NCBI GenBank assembly: GCA_030065855.1
Contig: JASJCT010000017.1
Location: forward strand, 54,470 to 118,469
Reading direction: 5' to 3'
DNA: 64,000 nucleotides
Source: Myxococcota bacterium
GTDB lineage: Bacteria > Myxococcota_A > Polyangia > JAAYKL01
Numbering within the stretch: position 1 is the first letter of the stretch; every line of letters begins with the position of its first letter. Shown one piece after another: positions 34,136-43,290 of the stretch. Both the position numbers and the translations under genes were made by a program. Under the pieces are notes generated by a model. It saw only the letters and a program-made list of their open reading frames with translations, was not told the DNA's origin and made no database searches.

Positions 34136-35101
34136 TTAAGCGTGGTTGCGCAATTTCAGCTCTAGCGGATGCGGAGAGAGGTAGATCTGCTGCTGTAGGT
34201 AGGTCACTTTGTATTTTCGCACATAGTGGTTCAACAAGGTAATCGGAACGATTAAGGGCAGATCCCCTTCTTTGTAACTGTCGATTAGTGCCAGCAGCTC
34301 TTGTTTCTCGTCGGTTGATAGGTCTCTCTTAAAATAACCCATCGCGTGATGCATCACATTGGTCTGCTTGGCCGGTGTCGCACGCAGTCGAAGGGCGGCC
34401 ATCAGCAGTTGTTGGTACTGCTGCAGTAGTTCCCGCCAGCGTTTTTTTGATTTTCCCACCTTGCCCTCGGTGCCTGCCACCAGACGCCCCAACGCCTGGT
34501 AGTGCTTGGGGCTGTGGGAGAGGATTAGGAGTTTGTGCTGTGTGTGAAACGCCACCAATTGCCCGGGCGTGCCATTGGTTTCCAGGAACCTGCGAAAGCG
34601 GGCGCAAACAAAGATCCGTTCGATAAAATTCTCCCTCAGCAAGAGGTCGTTGAGGCGCCCCTCTTCTTCTACCGGCACCAATGGAAAATGGTCCATAAAC
34701 ATGCGGGCAAAGATGCCGCGACCTACCCGACGGGGCATGCCCTTTTCACTATAGACCTTTACTCTCTCCATGCCGCTGGACGGGGATTTACTCTTAAAAA
34801 TAAATCCGTCCAGGTGTTCGGCCTCGAGCGCCTTTACCCGGCGTTCAGCCCATTGGGTCATTTGCTCGGTAAGATCAACCCGGGTTCGGCTGGTGACCAG
34901 GCGCGGCTGGTCTGGATCGCCGACCAAGCGCATTGCCTCTCTAGGCACGGCCAGTCCACACTCGACCTCTGGACACACTGGTACGTAATTGACAAATGCG
35001 CCCAATGAATCCCTGAGAAAGCGGTCCAGCTTGTGGCCGCCATCGTAGCGCACAGGCTCCCCAAGCAAACAACTGCTGATGCCCAAGCGTATCTTTTCCA
35101 C
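34136..35101 (-). CDS. DUF523-DUF1722 fusion protein
   Basis: The start was placed at GTG 35101, which has GGAGG close upstream; a longer TTG frame from 35164 is unlikely. The 321-residue product has an N-terminal DUF523 domain (GISSCLLGEPVRYDGGHK, then VPVCPEVECGLAVPRE) and a C-terminal DUF1722 domain (YbgA-like). DUF523 is related to the TudS thiouracil desulfidases, whose conserved Cys residues bind an iron-sulfur cluster; the SSCL and CPE cysteines are present here. The gene is divergent from sbcD. A role in thio-nucleobase or sulfur metabolism is inference. Confidence 0.8.
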   Translation of the reverse strand: MEKIRLGISSCLLGEPVRYDGGHKLDRFLRDSLGAFVNYVPVCPEVECGLAVPREAMRLVGDPDQPRLVTSRTRVDLTEQMTQWAERRVKALEAEHLDGFIFKSKSPSSGMERVKVYSEKGMPRRVGRGIFARMFMDHFPLVPVEEEGRLNDLLLRENFIERIFVCARFRRFLETNGTPGQLVAFHTQHKLLILSHSPKHYQALGRLVAGTEGKVGKSKKRWRELLQQYQQLLMAALRLRATPAKQTNVMHHAMGYFKRDLSTDEKQELLALIDSYKEGDLPLIVPITLLNHYVRKYKVTYLQQQIYLSPHPLELKLRNHA

Positions 35102-35213
35102 CCTTTCCTCCACGTCTTTGAAACACACTGCCAGTTGTCCAAGCAGATGGGGTTTGTTATACAACGGGTCGGCGCACTACGACCGCAAAAATCGAAATTA
35201 CCGATTGGACCCG

Positions 35214-36446
35214 ATGAAGCTGATCCACACTGCTGACTGGCATTTGGGCCACAAGTTCTGCGATGTGGACCGTTTTGCAGAACACGCTGCGTTTCTCGAC
35301 TGGCTCGTTAAAACGATCTGCGAGCGAGAGGTCGATGCACTGCTCGTGTGCGGCGATATCTTCGATACGGCCAACCCGCCCGCTGAGGTGCAGGAGCAGT
35401 GGTACCGCTTTCTCGCGCGATGTAAACGCGCCAAGTCGAGCGTGGACATCATTGCAATCGGTGGCAACCACGACGCTGCAGGGCGGCTCAACGCGCCGAA
35501 CCCGTTACTGAAGGAGCTCGGCGTTCAGATAGTCGGTGGCCTGCCGCGCTGTGGACGGGAAGTCATCGTGGACGAGGTGCTAAAGCCGATTACTGATCAG
35601 GACGGCAACATTGCTGCCTGGGTCACTGCAGTGCCGTTCTTGCGGTCACCTGATTTGCCGCTCGTACAGCGTGACGACCCTCTCATCGAGGGGGTGCGCC
35701 AGCGGTATCGAAAGGTCCTCGACGCAGCCCGTGACCGGGCAGGGGATGATTGCGCCATCATCGCCATGGGCCACCTCTACCTTGCTGGCACCCGGATCAG
35801 CGAGCTGAGCGAGAGAAAAGTGCTGGGCGGCAACCAGCACGCCCTACCGGTCGATATATTTCCCGAGGATGTGACCTACGTCGCCCTGGGCCACCTACAT
35901 CGGGCCCAAACAGTTGGCCGCGAAAACGTAAGGTATCCCGGTGCGCCGTTGCCCATGTCAATGCCCGAGCGAACTTACCAGCACCAGGTCGTGGAAGTAG
36001 TGCTGGATAAGGCTGAACTCGTCGAATGCGAGCCTATGAAAGTACCCCAGACCCGGCATTTGATGCGGATACCCGACACCGGTGCCATTCTGATGACCGA
36101 TCTCTTGAGCGCATTGGCAACCCTCCCCGGAGCAGAAGCAGCGACGGGCGAGCCCCCACTGCTCGAAGTGGCAGTCCGACTCGATCGCCCAGAGCCCGGC
36201 TTGCGGCGCCAAGTGGAACAGGCCCTCGAGGGCAAACACGCCCGGCTCGTCGCCCTCTTGGCTGACCTCACCGGCCATGAAAAAGCCCTGGCAGATAATC
36301 AACAATTCGCGCGTTTGGCAGACCTCCACCCCGAGCAGGTTTTTTTTCAGGCTTGGCGCAAAGCATTTGAGAAAGACCCGCCCCCACAGGCGCTCGAAGC
36401 GTTTCACGACCTCGTTGACCAGGTGATGCAGGGGACGGACCGATGA
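35214..36446 (+). CDS. sbcD: Exonuclease subunit SbcD
   Basis: The 410-residue protein begins MKLIHTADWHLG with the first metallophosphoesterase motif, then VCGDIFD and GGNHDAAGR, and a later GHLHRAQ motif. With SbcC it forms the Mre11-like nuclease that opens hairpins and protein-blocked DNA ends. The start at 35214 fits the family; the frame extending to 35079 crosses the divergent gene. Its TGA overlaps the SbcC ATG as ATGA. Confidence 0.93.
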   Translation: MKLIHTADWHLGHKFCDVDRFAEHAAFLDWLVKTICEREVDALLVCGDIFDTANPPAEVQEQWYRFLARCKRAKSSVDIIAIGGNHDAAGRLNAPNPLLKELGVQIVGGLPRCGREVIVDEVLKPITDQDGNIAAWVTAVPFLRSPDLPLVQRDDPLIEGVRQRYRKVLDAARDRAGDDCAIIAMGHLYLAGTRISELSERKVLGGNQHALPVDIFPEDVTYVALGHLHRAQTVGRENVRYPGAPLPMSMPERTYQHQVVEVVLDKAELVECEPMKVPQTRHLMRIPDTGAILMTDLLSALATLPGAEAATGEPPLLEVAVRLDRPEPGLRRQVEQALEGKHARLVALLADLTGHEKALADNQQFARLADLHPEQVFFQAWRKAFEKDPPPQALEAFHDLVDQVMQGTDR

Positions 36447-39253
36447 GAATCCTGGCCATTCGCGGTGAGAACCTGGCCAGCCTCGAAGGCCCATTCGAGG
36501 TCGAGCTAGACGGTAAGGTTCTCGGGCGGTCCGGCATATTTTCAATCACCGGCCCCACAGGCGCGGGCAAGAGCACCCTCCTCGACGCGATGTGCCTGGC
36601 CCTATACGACCAGATTCCTCGCCTCAGTGATGCCAAGGTCGTTCGCATCGGCAGACAAGATGCCGAGAGGGACCGGGAGAATGCAAATGACGTGAAGTCG
36701 ATCATGCGCCGAGGCGCGGGGTGCTGCCGCGCCGAAGTGGTATTCATCGGCAAGGATGGTGCCCAGTACAAGGCCAAATGGGAAGCACGGCGTGCCCGCA
36801 AGAAGCCAGAAGGACGGCTGCAAGACCAGGAGGTCACCCTGGAGCGGCTCGATACGAAAGAGGTGATCGGCCACACAAAGACCGATACCCTGAACGCTAT
36901 CCAGGAGCGGATTGGCCTCACATTTGATCAATTCCAACGGTCGGTCCTGCTGGCTCAAGGGGATTTTGCAGCGTTCCTCAAGGCAGACGCCACGGCCCGC
37001 GCTGACCTGCTCGAGCGTATGACCGGTACGGATATCTATTCCCACATATCCATCGCAGCCTTTGAGCGCATGCGAGCCGAAGAGAACGAGCTGAAAGAGA
37101 TCAGCGATGAACGGGGTCGCCTTGAAATAATGGGAGATGGGGATCTGGCTGAGCTGGCAGGCGCACTATGCGGCCTAAGGTTTCGCCTCAGGGAAGAAAA
37201 AGCCGTCCAAACGCGAGCAGGCAAAGCCGTTGCCTGGTACGAAAGGCTGGCGTCCCTTCAGCAACAAGTGGACGCTCAAGAGCGAGCCGTTGAAGCAGCA
37301 GAGCAATGTTGGGACAATGCCGCATCTCGGCGGGACATCATCGCCCGCATAAAAGAGGCCGAACCGTTTCGCAGTGCTGTCCAAGGGATCGATCGCATAG
37401 CAGGACAGCGCGAAGAAGCGAAAAAAAAGCGCGATACTGCCCGGGCCCGAGAACAGGAGGCCAGGACCCATTGGGAAGTCGCACAGCGAGCAGTTTCCGG
37501 AATTTCATATCAGCTGGCCCAGCACTGCGTCGAGGCCGAGCAAAACATACGCGATGCGGATCAATGGCTCTCAAATCACGATCATCTGGGAGCGATCGAA
37601 AAGATTTGGCATCAGTGCGCCAGGGATATCCACACACTGGCAAAGAAGAGCGCGGCCCTGAATCAGGAGATAACCAAGGCAAAAAAACTCGTACCAGCGC
37701 TCGAGGGGTTATCTGGAGCTGATTTTGACAAAGCGCTTAAAGTTTCGGTTGTGGATGCTGGAAAAAAGCTAAAAGCAGCCGAAAATGTGCGGTCCCTGGA
37801 TGACTACCGGGCCGATCTGGTCGACGGCGAACCATGCCCCCTCTGCGGCTCGGCAACCCATCCCTGGGCCAGCGGCTCGCCCCTGTCCAGCCTCGTTCGC
37901 GAGCGCCAAGCACTGCTCGATGCCCTTGAACACATCGAACGGCAAATCAGCACATGCAAACCAGTCCTCGAAGATAACCGCGCTCGAATGGCAGATACAC
38001 TTGCGCCACTGAAAGACTGGGAAACCCAGGTGGAAACAAACGCAAAGAGATTTATCGAGACGCTGGACGAGGATGTGAAGCAATATCGCAAGGAGCGCCA
38101 GATACGAACAGCGTCCAAGCAGTTGCTGGACCGGATAGATCTGCTGTTTTCCCCAGAGGATCGCGCGGAAATAGCAGCATCCCAGACCGACCCCAGCGAC
38201 GCGATCTGGGATTTCGACCCGGATGGGCTCATTGACATGCTGGGAAAGGCGCGCAAGGAGGCCCAGGCCGCCCATACACGAGCGACAGATGCATCTGCCA
38301 CTATCAGGGCGATTACCGAGCAAATCGAGGCGCTCGATGCCGAGTGGGAAAGCCAGTGTAAGCTACTCGCCTCGGACGCAGCAGTAGCAGCGATTTCACT
38401 AGCAGAACTTAAAGAACGCCTCTCATTCGCGCCGGCTTGGGTGGCTGCCGAGGAGAAAACCCTCGCTCAAATAGACCAGGCCTTCCAGACCGCAAGGATT
38501 GTGCTCATCGACCGGAGCCGCCTAAAGAAAGCCCACCTGGATACTGCCCTCCCTGGGATGACTGAAGCTCAGGCGCAGACCGAGATAGTGCGGGTCGATG
38601 GTCTCATTGAGGCATTGCACAAAAATATTGCCGCCCTGGAAGCCGATGATAAGAGAGATAGAAAAGCGCGGGAAAGGGCAACGCATCTCGATGGGGAGAT
38701 CGAAAGCCAAGAAAAAAAGACGCAGCTCTGGCAATGTCTCGGGAAGGTCATCGGTTCCGCAGATGGAAAAAAGTTTCGCAGATTTTCCCAGAGCCTTACC
38801 CTCGAAGTATTGATAGTCCACGCCAATGTCCATCTCGAGGCGCTCGCGCGCCGCTACAGGCTCGAACGCGTGCCCTTTACGGATATGGATATTCAGGTGG
38901 TCGACCAGGAGATGGCAGACGAAATTCGAGGCGTGAACAGTCTTTCCGGAGGTGAGACCTTTCTGGTGTCCCTGGCCTTGGCCTTGGGCCTGGCCTCGCT
39001 CTCGGCTCGCGAGATGTCTGTCGAGACTCTGTTCATAGACGAAGGATTCGGCTCCCTCGATCTGGATACATTGGAGATCGCCCTAGCTGCCCTTGAAAAC
39101 CTCCAAGCCACAAATCGCCAGGTGGGAATCATCTCCCACGTGCAGGGCCTGGCCGATTGCATCGGTGCCCAGATCAAAGTAGAAAAGGTCGGCGCGGGAC
39201 GCAGTCGCGTATTGGTTAGTGAAGGGGGCGCAGTTAATGATGGTGAGACATAG
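36443..39253 (+). CDS. sbcC: SbcC ATPase subunit with zinc hook
   Basis: The 936-residue SMC-like protein has Walker A GPTGAGKSTLLDA near residue 37, two long coiled coils around a CPLC zinc-hook motif (GEPCPLCGSATHP) near residue 465, the ABC signature NSLSGGETFLVSLALALG and Walker B LFIDEGFGSLD near the C-terminus. It is the Rad50-type partner of SbcD and overlaps it by four bases. All key motifs are intact. Confidence 0.93.
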   Translation: MRILAIRGENLASLEGPFEVELDGKVLGRSGIFSITGPTGAGKSTLLDAMCLALYDQIPRLSDAKVVRIGRQDAERDRENANDVKSIMRRGAGCCRAEVVFIGKDGAQYKAKWEARRARKKPEGRLQDQEVTLERLDTKEVIGHTKTDTLNAIQERIGLTFDQFQRSVLLAQGDFAAFLKADATARADLLERMTGTDIYSHISIAAFERMRAEENELKEISDERGRLEIMGDGDLAELAGALCGLRFRLREEKAVQTRAGKAVAWYERLASLQQQVDAQERAVEAAEQCWDNAASRRDIIARIKEAEPFRSAVQGIDRIAGQREEAKKKRDTARAREQEARTHWEVAQRAVSGISYQLAQHCVEAEQNIRDADQWLSNHDHLGAIEKIWHQCARDIHTLAKKSAALNQEITKAKKLVPALEGLSGADFDKALKVSVVDAGKKLKAAENVRSLDDYRADLVDGEPCPLCGSATHPWASGSPLSSLVRERQALLDALEHIERQISTCKPVLEDNRARMADTLAPLKDWETQVETNAKRFIETLDEDVKQYRKERQIRTASKQLLDRIDLLFSPEDRAEIAASQTDPSDAIWDFDPDGLIDMLGKARKEAQAAHTRATDASATIRAITEQIEALDAEWESQCKLLASDAAVAAISLAELKERLSFAPAWVAAEEKTLAQIDQAFQTARIVLIDRSRLKKAHLDTALPGMTEAQAQTEIVRVDGLIEALHKNIAALEADDKRDRKARERATHLDGEIESQEKKTQLWQCLGKVIGSADGKKFRRFSQSLTLEVLIVHANVHLEALARRYRLERVPFTDMDIQVVDQEMADEIRGVNSLSGGETFLVSLALALGLASLSAREMSVETLFIDEGFGSLDLDTLEIALAALENLQATNRQVGIISHVQGLADCIGAQIKVEKVGAGRSRVLVSEGGAVNDGET

Positions 39254-39342
39254 CCGAGCCGCACGCACACATCGTTCGGCACGTGACTTGTTCGCCCAAC
39301 AATCCTTGTTATAAGCAGCTAACAACAAGAAGAAGAAAAAAA

Positions 39343-41781
39343 ATGACGAGACCCAGTGTAATTGTAATCGGAAGTGGTTTTGGCGGATTGGCAGCTGCGG
39401 TGCGCCAACTCGCCAAGGGATATCAGGTCACTGTCCTCGAAAAGTTGGCCAGTCCCGGGGGTCGTGCGCGCTCGTTTCAGCAAGACGGCTTTGTCTTTGA
39501 TGCCGGCCCTACAGTGGTCACCGCACCTCAACTATTTGAGGAATTGTGGGCATTGGCCGGTGCTTCGCTTGGCGATTCAGTTCAGTTGAAAGCTGTCGAA
39601 CCCCTGTATGCGGTGCGATTCCACGACGGCGACACCTTTCATTTTTGCAGCGATGAGGATCAAATGGAGGACCAGATCCGCAGACTGGCTCCTGAGGATC
39701 TGGAGGGGTATCGGGATTACATCAACCTCAGCCGCGATATCTTTGACGTGGGGTTTAAGCGCCTCTCAGACGTGCCCTTTGATTCGTTTGGTTCGATGGC
39801 CAAAATCGCGCCGAAGATGATTCGTCTTAAAAGCTACCACACGGTGTATGGTCTGATAAAAAAATACATCAAGAACGAAAAACTACGGCAGGTCTTGAGC
39901 TTTCATACCCTACTGGTGGGAGGTAATCCGTTTACTACGACATCGATCTACTGCCTTATCAGCTACCTGGAACAAAAATGGGGGGTCAAGTTTCCCATGG
40001 GCGGCGTGGGTGCGTTGGTCAATGGACTGGTCGAACTGATCAAACAGCAAGGGGGGGAGGTGCGCTTCAACGCCGAGGTCAGTGAGATAGTGGTTCAAGA
40101 TGGCCGGGCCACAGGCGTACGACTCAAAAGCGGTGAGACCCTTTCCGCAGACGTTGTCATCGCCAATGCAGATCCTGCTTGGACTTACCGCCACCTCATT
40201 CCAGAGGCAGCGCGCCAGCACTGGACCAACCGCCGCATCGAAAAGGCGAACTATTCCATGAGCTGTGTGGTGTGGTACTTCGGTACCAAGCGGCAATACC
40301 CGGACGTGCATCAGCACACAATCTTGCTCGGCCCTCGATATCGGGAGCTGCTCGACGATATTTTTCACCGCAAGGTGCTGGCTGAGGATTTTAGTCTCTA
40401 CCTGCACCGCTCCACAGCTGGGGATCCATCCCTGGCGCCCAAAGGGTGCGATACGTTTTACGTACTGGCACCAGTGCCCAATTTGGCCGCCGATGTGGAC
40501 TGGACCCGGCAGGCAGAGCCGTATCGAGATGCGATTGAGCAATATCTCGGCCAGACCGTGCTGCCTGACTTGAGCACTGAGATCTGTACCTCACACGTGA
40601 TAACGCCCCTTGACTTTAGAGATAATCTGCTCTCTTTTCAGGGAGCTGCCTTTGGCATGACCCCGCTGTTTCGTCAAAGCGCCTACTTTCGTCCGCATAA
40701 CAAAAGTGAGGACGTCGAAAACTTGTTCTTTGTCGGTGCTGGCACCCATCCTGGCGCGGGCATCCCTGGGGTGTTGTCTTCAGCCAAGGTGGTCGATCGC
40801 CAGCTGCCGATTGCGCCCTATTTTGTTCAGCGCAACGGCAATGCTGCACTGCCAACAGACGATTCACACTTATCCCTTGAGGCAGATCTCCAGCGCTGCA
40901 AGGCAATCCTGAAAAAAGGCTCCAAGAGTTTTGCAGCTGCTGCCTTGCTCATGCCGCGTCGACTGAGATCTCCAGCGGCAGCGGTGTACGCGTTTTGTCG
41001 CGTCGCAGACGACGCGGTCGATTTGGCTGAAGTGCCAGGTGACGCCGTAGCTGCCCTTACCGATAAGCTCGATCGCATCTATCGGGGCTGTCCAGACGAC
41101 CATCCAGCCGAACGCGCATTTTGTGATGTGGTCCACAGGTTCGGCATACCCCGGCCTGTGCCGCAAGCGCTGATCGACGGCTTCCATTGGGACGCCACCA
41201 ATCGGCAATACCAAACATTGGCCGATCTGGAAGCCTATTGCGTACGGGTCGCGTCCACGGTCGGCGTGATGATCACACTGCTGATGGGCCGTAAGGAGCC
41301 AGAGGTCCTTGCCCGGGCCTGCGATCTGGGCTTGGCCATGCAGCTGACCAACATCTGTCGCGATGTGGGCGAAGATGCAGCCATGGGACGCCTCTACTTG
41401 CCCCGATCCTGGTTGACCGAGGCCGGGATCGATGCGGAGCAATTCCTGCGCGCGCCCCGATTCGACGACACCCTCGCCGGAGTGGTGCAGCGACTGTTAG
41501 AGACAGCAGACGACTACTACCAAAGAGCTGACGTGGGCATCAGCCATCTACCAAGGGATTGCCGCCTCGGCATCTACTCGGCTCGTTTGATTTACGCGGC
41601 CATTGGCAGCCAAATAAAACAAAATAAATATGACTCGGTCTCAAAGCGCGCCTACACCTCAAAGGGGCAAAAGGCCGGCTTGATCCTACGCGCACAAAAC
41701 GCCCGCTTCTGGCGACCGAGGCCCAACGATGCTCCCCCAGCGCCGGCCGCCCGATTCCTGGTCGATGCGGCAGCGGATTAA
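39343..41781 (+). CDS. Phytoene desaturase-phytoene synthase fusion (CrtI-CrtB)
   Basis: The start was placed at ATG 39343 (812 residues). Residues 1-~490 are a CrtI-type FAD-dependent desaturase: GSGFGGLAAAV dinucleotide fold, FDAGPTVVTAP, and the FVGAGTHPGAGIPGVLSSAK ending. After a 20-residue linker, ~512-812 is a phytoene synthase with both Asp-rich motifs (DDAVD and NICRDVGED). One polypeptide thus joins two geranylgeranyl-PP molecules to phytoene and desaturates it toward coloured carotenes. Both halves look intact. The fusion order CrtI-CrtB is unusual. The gene stops at TTAA shared with the convergent regulator. Confidence 0.9.
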   Translation: MTRPSVIVIGSGFGGLAAAVRQLAKGYQVTVLEKLASPGGRARSFQQDGFVFDAGPTVVTAPQLFEELWALAGASLGDSVQLKAVEPLYAVRFHDGDTFHFCSDEDQMEDQIRRLAPEDLEGYRDYINLSRDIFDVGFKRLSDVPFDSFGSMAKIAPKMIRLKSYHTVYGLIKKYIKNEKLRQVLSFHTLLVGGNPFTTTSIYCLISYLEQKWGVKFPMGGVGALVNGLVELIKQQGGEVRFNAEVSEIVVQDGRATGVRLKSGETLSADVVIANADPAWTYRHLIPEAARQHWTNRRIEKANYSMSCVVWYFGTKRQYPDVHQHTILLGPRYRELLDDIFHRKVLAEDFSLYLHRSTAGDPSLAPKGCDTFYVLAPVPNLAADVDWTRQAEPYRDAIEQYLGQTVLPDLSTEICTSHVITPLDFRDNLLSFQGAAFGMTPLFRQSAYFRPHNKSEDVENLFFVGAGTHPGAGIPGVLSSAKVVDRQLPIAPYFVQRNGNAALPTDDSHLSLEADLQRCKAILKKGSKSFAAAALLMPRRLRSPAAAVYAFCRVADDAVDLAEVPGDAVAALTDKLDRIYRGCPDDHPAERAFCDVVHRFGIPRPVPQALIDGFHWDATNRQYQTLADLEAYCVRVASTVGVMITLLMGRKEPEVLARACDLGLAMQLTNICRDVGEDAAMGRLYLPRSWLTEAGIDAEQFLRAPRFDDTLAGVVQRLLETADDYYQRADVGISHLPRDCRLGIYSARLIYAAIGSQIKQNKYDSVSKRAYTSKGQKAGLILRAQNARFWRPRPNDAPPAPAARFLVDAAAD

Positions 41782-43187
41782 CGCAATCCCCACTTCTTGG
41801 TATAGATCCCGAGCCAACGACGGCTGCATCGAATACCGCTTGACCGCAACATCCGCTCGGTCGCGGTGAGATTGCCGCGGCATTGCTCAAAGGCGATTTC
41901 TATCTGTTTGCGATAGACCTCGTAATGGGAGCCGACGTCGCCATTTCCAGCGGCAGGTGTATCGACATCGCCCATGGGGGTGGCCGGCTGAGAGGTTTTA
42001 TTCGTGGCATGTCGCGTTGCCACTGGGCCGTTGCCAAATCGCTGCTGGAAGACCACAGCTACGGCCTCTTTGGGCGGGATGCCAGTGACCATCTTGGCCA
42101 CCAATCGATCTACCAAGTCTAGGATGCCGCGGACGTTGGTCGCTGCAAAACCATCCAAGCACATGGCTTCGAAGTGATCGGCCCCTAACTGACGAAACAC
42201 CGCCTCCTCTCCCAATCCGTTCCGTTCGAGCTCCCTCGAAAGCGCGACCATGAAAATGTCAGGGATATCCGCAATGCGCTCTCGCAACGGGGGTATGGTG
42301 ACCACGCGAAGGCGTGCCAACAAGTCGTGGGCCAATCCATAACCAGGGGGCGGCTCGTTTGATGCAAGTACAAACGTAACCTCCGTGGATCGCCTTTTGG
42401 ATTCGCCAATGCGCGAGTAGCAATCACCCTCGATCGTACGCAGCAGGGAGCGCTGCACGCGGACCGGGAGATTGTGCACCTCATCCAAGAAGAGTACACC
42501 GCCCCTTGCTTGCTCGATCAATCCCGGTCTTGCATCGACATTGGAAAATACGCGGGGGGCCACGCCAAAGAGCGTAGCTGTGGCCTCGTCCTCAGATGTA
42601 AACCGGGCTGCATTGTAATCCAGCATCGGCAAGGGGGATTCAGTGGTGCTGAGCATGCGACAGAGGGCACTTGCGGCGAGCTCTTTGCCTGCACCGGACG
42701 GCCCAGTGAGTAAAACGTGTCGACTCGACCGCGCCGCTTCGAGGAGTCCCTGGATGATGGTTCCCGAATGAAAGGACCCAGCCATGCCAAACCGATCTAA
42801 CGGCGGCGGCGTCACCATCGGTGCTGCATCTCGATGAAATACCAGCACAGCTTTACCTAATCGGATCACCGCACCATCCGGACAGGACCGTGCTGCGATA
42901 ACGCGCGCGCCGTTCAAAAAAGTACCGTTTGTGCTGTTGAGATCCTCGATGGTAAATCCCGCGACTGTGCTGGCCAACGTGAAGTGCCTTTTTGATACCT
43001 TCTCATCATCGAACGGAAAATCGCACACAGAGCTTCTGCCCACGGTGAATGGGACGCGAACCAAGCACCGATCCGTGGTCACCGCGCCAGCAGGGGCATG
43101 GGCCACCAAAATCCCCGGCCCAGCTGCCTGTGCGCCAAAGACGCCACTGTGTCTGGTCGAACGCAGGGTGGTATCATCGCCGGTCAT
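41778..43187 (-). CDS. FHA-domain AAA+ regulator lacking GAFTGA
   Basis: From ATG 43187 the product is 469 residues (TTG at 43232 is possible). An FHA domain (~40-115) has the GRSSVCD, SKRHFTL and NSTNGTFLNG motifs that bind phosphothreonine. A sigma-54-type AAA+ domain has Walker A GPSGAGKE and Walker B VLFLDEVHNLP, but the GAFTGA loop is replaced by RVFSNV-type text, so it probably cannot open sigma-54 polymerase in the standard way. The C-terminus has a Fis-like helix pair (AFEQCRGNLTATERML). It is divergent from a Ser/Thr kinase, which likely phosphorylates an FHA partner. Confidence 0.8.
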   Translation of the reverse strand: MTGDDTTLRSTRHSGVFGAQAAGPGILVAHAPAGAVTTDRCLVRVPFTVGRSSVCDFPFDDEKVSKRHFTLASTVAGFTIEDLNSTNGTFLNGARVIAARSCPDGAVIRLGKAVLVFHRDAAPMVTPPPLDRFGMAGSFHSGTIIQGLLEAARSSRHVLLTGPSGAGKELAASALCRMLSTTESPLPMLDYNAARFTSEDEATATLFGVAPRVFSNVDARPGLIEQARGGVLFLDEVHNLPVRVQRSLLRTIEGDCYSRIGESKRRSTEVTFVLASNEPPPGYGLAHDLLARLRVVTIPPLRERIADIPDIFMVALSRELERNGLGEEAVFRQLGADHFEAMCLDGFAATNVRGILDLVDRLVAKMVTGIPPKEAVAVVFQQRFGNGPVATRHATNKTSQPATPMGDVDTPAAGNGDVGSHYEVYRKQIEIAFEQCRGNLTATERMLRSSGIRCSRRWLGIYTKKWGLR

Positions 43188-43290
43188 CCCATCCAATGGA
43201 TACAAGAATACGCGATCAATGGAAAGAACCAATATCTCGCGTTGCTAGCTGTCGTTGCCGTCACCTAGCTGTGATAGACTACTGATACAG

